Source: Clostridiales bacterium
GTDB lineage: Bacteria; Bacillota; Clostridia; Oscillospirales; Oscillospiraceae
Direction of reading: 5' to 3'
Assembly: GCA_012729875.1 (NCBI GenBank)
Contig: JAAYCC010000133.1
Location: forward strand, 1-5,984
DNA: 5,984 nt
The translations under genes and the position numbers were made by a program. Positions 1 to 4,562 of the stretch are shown in pieces. How positions within the stretch are numbered: position 1 is the first letter of the stretch; every line of letters starts with the position of its first letter. Under the pieces are notes generated by a model that saw only the letters and a list, made by a program, of their open reading frames with translations, ran no database searches and was not told the DNA's origin.

Positions 1-479
1 AAAGACAAATTCAAAAAGACGAGAGAGTTTTGGCACAAAAAAGAAAAATCGGAAGTGACGCATTTAATATCCTATTGTTCGGACTGCTTATTTCAGTTTT
101 AGTTCAGCAATACTTCTTTGATGCACCCTTTACACAGTATGCAGTTGAAATAGTTTTATTTATTGCAGCATCAATTTATGTCATAATTCGCAACATTGTA
201 GGCGGCAATAATCTTTTTGCCTCGAAAAAAGGAGGTCAAGGGATTGTCATAATAAACAGCGTGGTATGCGGGCTTACAGTTGCTGTTATAAATACCATTC
301 TAAATTCTGCTAAATACAGGGAGACCGTCAAACTACCTATTGCTGTCAATACTGCACTGGTTGCCGGGATAACATTTTTAAGTGCTACAGCTGCTGCATT
401 TGTTGCCCTGGAACTTCTCTATCTTGTTAACAAGAAAAAACAAAAAAACATTGAGTCACATTTAAATGATAACGAATAA
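1..479 (+). CDS. Small multi-pass membrane protein, DUF6773-like (5' end outside window)
   Basis: The reading frame is open from the first complete codon (base 3) to TAA at 477-479, giving 158 visible residues. They begin RQIQKDERVLAQKRKIGSDAF, and the DERxxxxKRKIGSDAF segment looks like the usual N-terminal cytoplasmic part of this family, so the true start is upstream of the window; the TTG at 30 is internal and has no ribosome binding site. Four hydrophobic segments can be seen at about residues 21-39, 45-65, 80-98 and 112-142 (the last one long), with a lysine-rich C-terminus (NKKKQKN). Its role is unknown. I assign it to the DUF6773-like group from memory of the pattern (DER motif followed by four helices); such proteins often sit next to small XRE-type regulators, which cannot be checked here because the upstream gene is not in the window. 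The coding call is firm, the family name moderate. Confidence 0.8.
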   Translation, partial: RQIQKDERVLAQKRKIGSDAFNILLFGLLISVLVQQYFFDAPFTQYAVEIVLFIAASIYVIIRNIVGGNNLFASKKGGQGIVIINSVVCGLTVAVINTILNSAKYRETVKLPIAVNTALVAGITFLSATAAAFVALELLYLVNKKKQKNIESHLNDNE

Positions 480-565
480 AATGAGCATAATCTCATCTTG
501 CGCGATAGCCCAAATACACTCATAAAAATATGACGAAAACATTTATAGACATATCCCTCAGACCG

Positions 566-604
566 GAGAAAGTCCCGCGACCGTTCAGGTTACGGGACTT
601 TCTC
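566..604 (+). terminator. Long hairpin after the membrane-protein gene, probable terminator with poor U-tract
   Basis: A 12-bp perfect stem (GAGAAAGTCCCG at 566-577 with CGGGACTTTCTC at 593-604) is extended after one C-A mismatch by G-U, A-U, C-G and C-G pairs, leaving a five-base loop GTTCA at 583-587. It lies 87 bases after the stop of the upstream gene. The 3' side reads CTTTCTCTGTATAAA, which is not a proper T-run, so termination may be inefficient or the hairpin may serve to stabilise the 3' end of the message. Confidence 0.6.
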
Positions 605-643
605 TGTATAAAGGCTTTATCTTATCCGCTTAAAATATGAATT

Positions 644-653
644 TTGTATACAA
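644..653. promoter_or_regulatory. Palindrome TTGTATACAA, possible operator
   Basis: A perfect 10-bp palindrome sits about 37 bases upstream of the -10 box at 690-695, just outside the expected -35 region. That is a position where an activator or repressor could bind. The GTATAC core resembles some GntR-family sites. Perfect 10-bp palindromes are expected several times by chance in 6 kb, so only the position supports it. Confidence 0.25.
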
Positions 654-665
654 CACATAAAGACC

Positions 666-695
666 TTTTTCCTTTAGCTTGTATTTCTCTATAAT
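666..695 (+). promoter_or_regulatory. Putative sigma-A promoter of the acyltransferase operon
   Basis: A consensus -10 TATAAT lies at 690-695. The best -35 is a weak TTTTTC at 666-671, 18 bases upstream. Transcription would start near 702 and give a leader of about 44 bases before the preferred start at 746. It falls in the gap after the hairpin at 566-604, as expected for a new transcription unit. Confidence 0.4.
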
Positions 696-732
696 ATGAG
701 TTAAAATATTTTGAATATGTTCCAATTTGATG

Positions 733-736
733 GGAG
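733..736 (+). promoter_or_regulatory. Ribosome binding site (GGAG) that points to an ATA start at 746
   Basis: GGGAG at 732-736 lies nine bases before an in-frame ATA at 746-748. This is standard spacing for a Firmicutes ribosome binding site. No similar motif precedes the in-frame TTG at 842 or the out-of-frame ATG at 730. It is the main evidence for extending the acyltransferase upstream. Confidence 0.5.
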
Positions 737-745
737 TGTATTACT

Positions 746-2272
746 ATAAAAAAACCAAAGCGTAGAAAACACAGTAAGACCGTAAAAAGGCCCTCTGCTT
801 TCAAAGAGTACACCGAAACACTGCCCGAAGACCAACGTCTATTGCTTGAAAACTACTTTAAGCTGCTCGATCAGCACATACTGCTCCCTAAAGCAGAAAC
901 CAAACTGCTGATTTCAGACTTCAAAAAGGCCCTGCTCTTTTACTCCGGCGCAGAGCTTCCGCTTGATGAGGCGCTTTCAAGGCTAAATCCAGAAAAGCTG
1001 GGGGGCTTTTATTGCAGACCCCCCACTCTATGGTATCCTTTGGACGATGCGGCCAAAATATATCCTCTTGCAATGAAAAGCAGGCAGATGTCGATTTTCA
1101 GGCTTTCCGCATATTTAAGCGAGGACATTGTCCCCGAAATACTTCAAATCGCCCTTACCTTTACCATAAAGCGCTTTCCCTTTTTTGCAACCACCATCAA
1201 AAAAGGCTTTTTCTGGCACTACATAGATTCTACAAAGAAACGCTTTCCCATAGGCCGCGAAACCAGTATTCCCTGCCAGCGGATAAACGTCTCCGTAACT
1301 GGAGCGCAATCCTTTCGTGTTTTGTATTACCAGAACCGTATCAGTGTCGAGTTTTTCCACATACTCACAGACGGTACCGGCGGTATGGTATTTCTAAAGA
1401 CATTGGTAGCTGAATATCTTAGGCTTCTCGGCGTCAATATCCCCTGCGAAAACGGCATTTTGGACATAGGGGACACCCCCACCGCCGATGAATGCTCAAA
1501 TGACTTTCCCAAAGCGGCTCCAGCCAATAAGCCCTCAGGTTTTATGGACAAGCCGGCACTTCAAATGAGCGGAAAGCTCTCCTCTGTCAAGCCATGCCGC
1601 GTTCTTCACTTCGATATGGACAGCGAAGCTCTAAAAGCGGCGGCAAAGTCTAAGGGCTGCACCATAACCGCCTTTGTCCTCGCACTGATGTTCATTGCAG
1701 GCAGGGTCGCAACTGATGAGACAAAAGGCAGCATACACATACAGGTCCCCGTGAATATGAGAAGCTTCTGCAAGTCAAACACACTTCGGAATTTTTCACA
1801 GTATTGCAGCGTCAGGATACCTGTGACAGAGGTTTCCACCGTAGATGAGCTTTTGCCCATAATAAAGAAGCAGCTGGCAGAGAACGCCTCCGAGGACGCC
1901 ATGAACGCAATGATGAACGCCACTGTAAAACTCGTTCGCTCCCTGCGCTTCGTGCCCCTTTTTGTGAAGCACCCCGCTGCCCTTGTAGCCTTCGGTTTTA
2001 TGGGCGACAAGGTTTTCAGCAACACCCTTTCAAATCTGGGAGTTATCCGAATCCCCGAAGAAATGCGTCCATATGTAACAAAAATGGACTTTGTACTGGG
2101 CACAAGCATAACAAACAGAGCTGCTTGCTCAATGCTTACGCTGGGCGATACGACAACCCTCTCTATAGCAAAGCTCACCGCCGACACGTCCTTTGAGAAC
2201 AAGCTGTATGCTCTTTTTGTTGAAAACGGCGTTACACCGAGCGTAAAAGGAAGTGAGATCCATGGACATTGA
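746..2272 (+). CDS. Condensation/alcohol-acetyltransferase-fold acyltransferase
   Basis: A CoA-dependent acyltransferase-superfamily protein of the kind annotated as alcohol acetyltransferase in Clostridia. The HxxxDG signature is HILTDG (H codon at 1358-1360), residues 205-210 counted from 746, where His is the expected catalytic base. A later SNLGVIRIP segment resembles the structural motif of WS/DGAT and PapA5 relatives. The first ATG/GTG/TTG-type start is TTG at 842 (476 residues), but it has no ribosome binding site. The frame is open back to 731, and reading from ATA 746 adds 32 residues starting with a very basic stretch (KKPKRRKHSKTVKRP) and then AFKEYTETLPEDQRLLLENY, which continues smoothly into the fold, giving 508 residues. 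I therefore prefer 746, while a sequence error or mutated ATG is possible. It overlaps the next gene by 11 bases, implying coupled translation. Donor and acceptor are unknown. No signal peptide or membrane helix is evident, so it is probably cytoplasmic or peripheral on the membrane. Confidence 0.85.
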   Translation: MKKPKRRKHSKTVKRPSAFKEYTETLPEDQRLLLENYFKLLDQHILLPKAETKLLISDFKKALLFYSGAELPLDEALSRLNPEKLGGFYCRPPTLWYPLDDAAKIYPLAMKSRQMSIFRLSAYLSEDIVPEILQIALTFTIKRFPFFATTIKKGFFWHYIDSTKKRFPIGRETSIPCQRINVSVTGAQSFRVLYYQNRISVEFFHILTDGTGGMVFLKTLVAEYLRLLGVNIPCENGILDIGDTPTADECSNDFPKAAPANKPSGFMDKPALQMSGKLSSVKPCRVLHFDMDSEALKAAAKSKGCTITAFVLALMFIAGRVATDETKGSIHIQVPVNMRSFCKSNTLRNFSQYCSVRIPVTEVSTVDELLPIIKKQLAENASEDAMNAMMNATVKLVRSLRFVPLFVKHPAALVAFGFMGDKVFSNTLSNLGVIRIPEEMRPYVTKMDFVLGTSITNRAACSMLTLGDTTTLSIAKLTADTSFENKLYALFVENGVTPSVKGSEIHGH

Positions 2273-2831
2273 AATCGTATATCCAAAGCCCGAACTTCGT
2301 ACACAGGCCAGAGAAGAGATTAAAAAGATCATGCTTTGGTGTTTTCTTACCGCAGCATATATCTGCCCGATCGTCAACATCTGCATTGGCGGAAAGCTGT
2401 GGAGCATAGTCGTTATATGGTCTATGTGGGTGGTTTGGTGTACTCTCTTGAACCCGCCTTTGGTTGAAAACAACCTTATGAGCAGAACGGCGCATTTTCT
2501 GCTGAACTGCGCTATTCTGCTTGTCCTGATCGATGTATGCCTCAGCTCCGGATGGGCGGGCTTTGTGGTCCCTATAGTGTGCTTTGCGCTTCTTGTTGTA
2601 TTGGGCATTCTGTTCTTCATAGACATATCACAGCAAAGGCAGAATATAATGCCCATGCTGTGGATAATAGGCGGTTCGCTGGTTGCTCTTGTCATTGCAA
2701 TCGCGGGTCTGCTGAAAATGAACTGGCCCACCATCGCCCTCGGCTCGACCGCGTTTGCCCTTCTTGTGATTACGATTATCACGCTGCGCAGACAGTTTTT
2801 TGCCGAGCTTAAGAAACGCTTTCACATATGA
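2262..2831 (+). CDS. Six-helix integral membrane protein, DUF6320-like
   Basis: This 189-residue protein begins at ATG 2262, chosen over GTG 2253 because AGGA at 2248-2251 is ten bases before the ATG but almost touches the GTG. A short cytoplasmic N-terminus (about 22 residues, with REEIKK) is followed by six hydrophobic segments near residues 23-42, 47-63, 77-95, 99-121, 131-152 and 155-175, and a basic tail RRQFFAELKKRFHI. The length, helix layout and tail match what I recall of DUF6320 proteins, though many of those start with a zinc-ribbon that is absent here. The gene overlaps the acyltransferase stop by 11 bases, so the two are co-translated and probably work together, perhaps as a membrane platform or transporter for the acylated product. 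That role is inferred and no catalytic motif is seen. Confidence 0.8.
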   Translation: MDIEIVYPKPELRTQAREEIKKIMLWCFLTAAYICPIVNICIGGKLWSIVVIWSMWVVWCTLLNPPLVENNLMSRTAHFLLNCAILLVLIDVCLSSGWAGFVVPIVCFALLVVLGILFFIDISQQRQNIMPMLWIIGGSLVALVIAIAGLLKMNWPTIALGSTAFALLVITIITLRRQFFAELKKRFHI

Positions 2832-2860
2832 GAACGCTGTATACTTAAAATCAACAAGTT

Positions 2861-2898
2861 AAAACAGCATGCATTTATCATAAATGCATGCTGTTTTT
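2861..2898 (+). terminator. Strong intrinsic terminator of the acyltransferase operon
   Basis: A perfect inverted repeat pairs AAAACAGCATGCATTTA (2861-2877) with TAAATGCATGCTGTTTT (2881-2897), 17 bp with loop TCA, ending in TTTTT at 2894-2898. It starts 29 bases after the stop at 2829-2831. Because the 5' arm begins AAAA it could also work on the other strand, although no minus-strand gene lies nearby. Confidence 0.85.
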
Positions 2899-3021
2899 AT
2901 GTTTCTTAGTTTTTCAAAATAAATTCCATAAAAACTTTACACAAATTCTTTCCGGTTATTTTGTGCAATATTTTTGTTGTAGGTTAACTAAAAAACCAGC
3001 TATCAAAGATTTCCCAAATTT

Positions 3022-3040
3022 TTGTTACAATTTGTACAAA
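3022..3040. promoter_or_regulatory. Back-to-back palindromes TTGTTACAA and TTTGTACAAA, possible operator
   Basis: TTGTTACAA (3022-3030, arms TTGT/ACAA) abuts the perfect palindrome TTTGTACAAA (3031-3040). They overlap the only promoter-like pair I can find in this gap. The half-site TTGT/ACAA is shared with the palindrome at 644-653. Two adjoining copies are more suggestive than one, but the region is AT-rich and chance is possible. Confidence 0.25.
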
Positions 3041-3178
3041 TCTAATAATTTACCAGATCTGTTATTGGCCCAATCATCATAACTAAAAAAATAGTGTTTC
3101 ATAATGCAGCGGGGGTATCAGGGGATAAATTTGCCCGTAATCTATGTGTGTCAAACAAAATATTATACATTTTTCAGC

Positions 3179-3251
3179 CTCTGCGATACAATACAATCAG
3201 AAAGAGGGAAAGGCGCAGAGTAAAGCGGCAAGCAACGAACAAAAGCCTTTC
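3179..3251 (+). promoter_or_regulatory. Possible structured leader of the 91-residue gene
   Basis: CTCTGCG (3179-3185) can pair with CGCAGAG (3214-3220), and GAAAGGC (3208-3214) with GCCTTTC (3245-3251). The two 7-bp stems share base 3214, so they are nearly compatible or could compete. They end 33 bases before the ribosome binding site. Seven-bp stems with loops of about 30 bases can arise by chance, and no known regulatory RNA was recognised. Confidence 0.2.
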
Positions 3252-3297
3252 AAAATGACAGACATAACATACAGATATAGTATAAGGAGGAATAACT

Positions 3298-3573
3298 ATG
3301 ACATACAATACCGACATCATTCTGGACGCATATCGCCTGCTCAGGAAAGCGGATCGCCCTGAGATAACCGAGGAGTTCGCAAACAAAATGGTTGAGCGTG
3401 AGAAGGCGCTAAATACGCTTGAAATCAGAACCGAAGCCGATCCCGTAAAGAAAATCAACGCTTTTAACGAAGTTGTCAAGAATGAAGGCGCAAAGGTTAT
3501 CTTCTACTCGGCCGATAAGCTTGCAGTCCTTGTAAGCGAAGCTCTTCGCTCTATTAACAGCCTCTGCGCATAA
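3298..3573 (+). CDS. Small protein of unknown function, 91 residues
   Basis: I do not recognise this gene. ATG at 3298 has an ideal ribosome binding site, AAGGAGG at 3284-3290, seven bases upstream, and the frame ends at TAA 3571-3573, followed by a strong terminator. The protein is charged and appears mostly helical: an N-terminal part rich in K/R/E (YRLLRKADRPEITEEFANKMVEREKALNTLEIRTEAD, about residues 12-48), then KKINAFNEVVKNEGAKVIFYSADKL and a C-terminal amphipathic helix ending INSLCA, with one cysteine at position 90. No signal peptide, membrane segment or metal motif is visible. It stands alone, between two terminators, with about 400 bases of untranslated DNA upstream. The coding call rests on the ribosome binding site, a coding-like codon pattern and a matching terminator. 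Confidence 0.8.
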   Translation: MTYNTDIILDAYRLLRKADRPEITEEFANKMVEREKALNTLEIRTEADPVKKINAFNEVVKNEGAKVIFYSADKLAVLVSEALRSINSLCA

Positions 3574-3580
3574 GAGTCCA

Positions 3581-3622
3581 AAGATAGTTTTATAAAGATA
3601 GTTTTATATAGATAGCTTCTTA
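3581..3622. repeat. 14-bp tandem repeat, two perfect copies plus one degenerate
   Basis: AAGATAGTTTTATA occurs at 3581-3594 and again at 3595-3608, followed by TAGATAGCTTCTTA at 3609-3622, which matches at 10 of 14 positions. The array fills the gap between the stop of the 91-residue gene and its terminator, so it lies in the 3' untranslated region. Confidence 0.7.
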
Positions 3623-3637
3623 ACTTCTTATTCCCTT

Positions 3638-3674
3638 CACCAAAAAGGGCCCTCTCGCAGGGTCCTTTTTGGTG
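3638..3674. terminator. Bidirectional intrinsic terminator between convergent genes
   Basis: CACCAAAAAGGGCCCT (3638-3653) pairs with AGGGTCCTTTTTGGTG (3659-3674) over 16 positions, one being a G-U pair, with loop CTCGC. The T-run TTTTT at 3666-3670 lies inside the 3' arm and CTGTTTT follows; the A-run in the 5' arm provides the same for the other strand. It ends the 91-residue gene on the plus strand and the macro-domain operon on the minus strand, whose last stop is 13 bases away. Confidence 0.8.
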
Positions 3675-3686
3675 CTGTTTTCGGTT

Positions 3687-4154
3687 CTACCCGTCATATA
3701 TAACAAGATATACGCCCATGTCGTCCCCTCCGCGAAGAAAATCAGTTATCGCGGTCCTCGCCACGCCCAGCGCCTTCTCCGCAGGGTACCCGAATATCCC
3801 CGATGATATCAGCGGAAAGGCAATTGAAGAAAGCCTTTTCCCTCGGGCAAGTTCAAGAGAGCTCTTGTAGCATGAAGAGAGCAGTCTCTCCTCGCCCTCG
3901 CCTCCGCCCTGCCAGACAGGGCCGACTGTGTGGATGACATATCTTGCGGGCAGCGCAAAGCCGTCTGTAATGACCGCACTGCCCGTTGGGCAAAATCCTA
4001 TCTTTGTGCACTCATCCTGAAGCTCGCGCGCTCCGGCGGCGGCAAAAATCGCTCCACACACTCCCCCGCCCCGAAGAAGCCGATTATTCGCGGCGTTTAC
4101 AATGGCGTCGACCTTCATTTTTGTAATGTCACCGCGGACTATCTCAAACGGCAT
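3687..4154 (-). CDS. Macro-domain protein, ADP-ribose binding/hydrolase type, C-terminally short
   Basis: A 155-residue macro domain, the fold that binds ADP-ribose and in many members removes it from proteins or deacetylates O-acetyl-ADP-ribose. The start is ATG at 4154-4152 (MPFEIVRGDI); the same frame runs further upstream through hypA but only as a shadow. Visible motifs are GDI (Asp9, adenine pocket), NAAN at 20-23, GGGVCGAI at 29-36, IHTVGPVW at 74-81 and SSGIFGYP at 117-124. In MacroD/YmdB enzymes the position of Cys33 is an aspartate needed for activity; the VCGAIF form is, as I recall, common in clostridial members. The protein stops at YLVIYDG, where relatives normally continue with at least one more helix. 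It starts 11 bases after the hypA stop with only a weak ribosome binding site, so it likely depends on hypA translation. Activity is unproven. Confidence 0.85.
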   Translation of the reverse strand: MPFEIVRGDITKMKVDAIVNAANNRLLRGGGVCGAIFAAAGARELQDECTKIGFCPTGSAVITDGFALPARYVIHTVGPVWQGGGEGEERLLSSCYKSSLELARGKRLSSIAFPLISSGIFGYPAEKALGVARTAITDFLRGGDDMGVYLVIYDG

Positions 4155-4165
4155 ACAGCACCAAC

Positions 4166-4507
4166 CTAACAGGCAATTATTTCCTTGATCATAAATTCTC
4201 GCCCACTTAATGGAAACAGATCCTGTGAGCCGCAGTTCGGGCATTTGAGGTCGTGGAGGTAGGCGTTGAATTCCTTTTTGCAGTCGTTGCACCGCACAAT
4301 ACCGGGTACAACCTCCATCTCAAGCTGCATATTCTCGTATTTTGTCTTGTAAACGGCAGCGGGATAGCATTCCTCGATATATGCGGGTACTACGCCGGAT
4401 ATTTCGCCCACCCGCAAAACGACTTTTTCAATGCTGCTGAGATTCTCGTCGATCATGATCTGATCGAGAGTTTTGAGCATTGAGCTCAATATTCCAAGCT
4501 CGTGCAT
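4166..4507 (-). CDS. hypA: HypA, nickel metallochaperone for hydrogenase maturation
   Basis: A 113-residue protein of standard HypA/HybF length. HypA delivers nickel, usually together with HypB, to the large subunit of [NiFe] hydrogenase in the cytoplasm, and in some bacteria to urease. The N-terminus MHELGI places His2 and Glu3 as the nickel site. The zinc site is formed by CNDC (73-76) and CPNC (89-92), separated by 12 residues, followed by the conserved SGREFMIKEI. The start at 4507 is firm because the family always begins MHE and CAGGAG lies six bases upstream (complement of 4514-4519). It lies 55 bases after the oxidoreductase, with a hairpin in between, and 11 bases before the macro-domain gene. 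No hypB or hydrogenase gene is in the window, so the client enzyme cannot be named. Confidence 0.95.
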   Translation of the reverse strand: MHELGILSSMLKTLDQIMIDENLSSIEKVVLRVGEISGVVPAYIEECYPAAVYKTKYENMQLEMEVVPGIVRCNDCKKEFNAYLHDLKCPNCGSQDLFPLSGREFMIKEIIAC

Positions 4508-4526
4508 AATAAACTCCTGTGATACG

Positions 4527-4562
4527 AACGGGGAAGCAGGCGCTCCCCCGTTTTGTTTTTTT
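4527..4562 (+). terminator. Hairpin with T-run between the oxidoreductase and hypA
   Basis: AACGGGGAAGC (4527-4537) faces GCTCCCCCGTT (4542-4552) with loop AGGC and a plus-strand T-run TTTTGTTTTTTTC at 4551-4563. The T-run makes it look like a terminator for plus-strand transcription, although no plus-strand gene precedes it. Base 4534/4545 is an A-C mismatch on the plus strand but a G-U pair in the minus-strand transcript. In the operon message it could therefore be an intercistronic stabilising hairpin 8 bases before the hypA ribosome binding site. Confidence 0.55.

Larger units (their letters stand above)
2899..3283. other. AT-rich intergenic stretch without a convincing gene
   Basis: Between the terminator at 2861-2898 and the ribosome binding site at 3284 I see no gene. 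The left part is very AT-rich. A 64-codon frame (2888-3082) overlaps the terminator hairpin, lacks a ribosome binding site and is rejected. The stretch does hold paired TTGT/ACAA palindromes at 3022-3040, a CAGATCTG palindrome at 3054-3061, a weak promoter-like pair (TTGTTA at 3022-3027 and AATAAT at 3044-3049, 16-base spacing), an AT-rich TATTATACAT at 3161-3170, and two possible 7-bp leader hairpins at 3179-3251. No known riboswitch class was recognised. Confidence 0.6.

Noticed and set aside
622..813. 63-codon minus-strand frame upstream of the acyltransferase
   Set aside because: It overlaps the promoter and the likely N-terminal coding region, with no ribosome binding site seen.
1606..2304. 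Minus-strand open frame of 232 codons
   Set aside because: Antisense to the acyltransferase, no recognisable motif, and the sense gene is well supported.
2888..3082. 64-codon plus-strand frame after the operon terminator
   Set aside because: It starts inside the terminator stem, has no ribosome binding site and a composition typical of AT-rich non-coding DNA.
3108..3137. G-rich patch (GGGGG and GGGG) as G-quadruplex or riboswitch
   Set aside because: Only two G-runs and no match to a riboswitch core that I recognise.
3131..3223. 30-codon frame from TTG, preceded by GGGG at 3121-3124, as a leader peptide
   Set aside because: TTG start, weak ribosome binding site and no run of regulatory codons; too little to call.
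3175..3569. 11-bp direct repeat CAGCCTCTGCG at 3175-3185 and 3559-3569 flanking the orphan gene, as an attachment site or duplication
   Set aside because: A few 11-base repeats are expected by chance in a window this size, and no integrase or other mobility gene is present.
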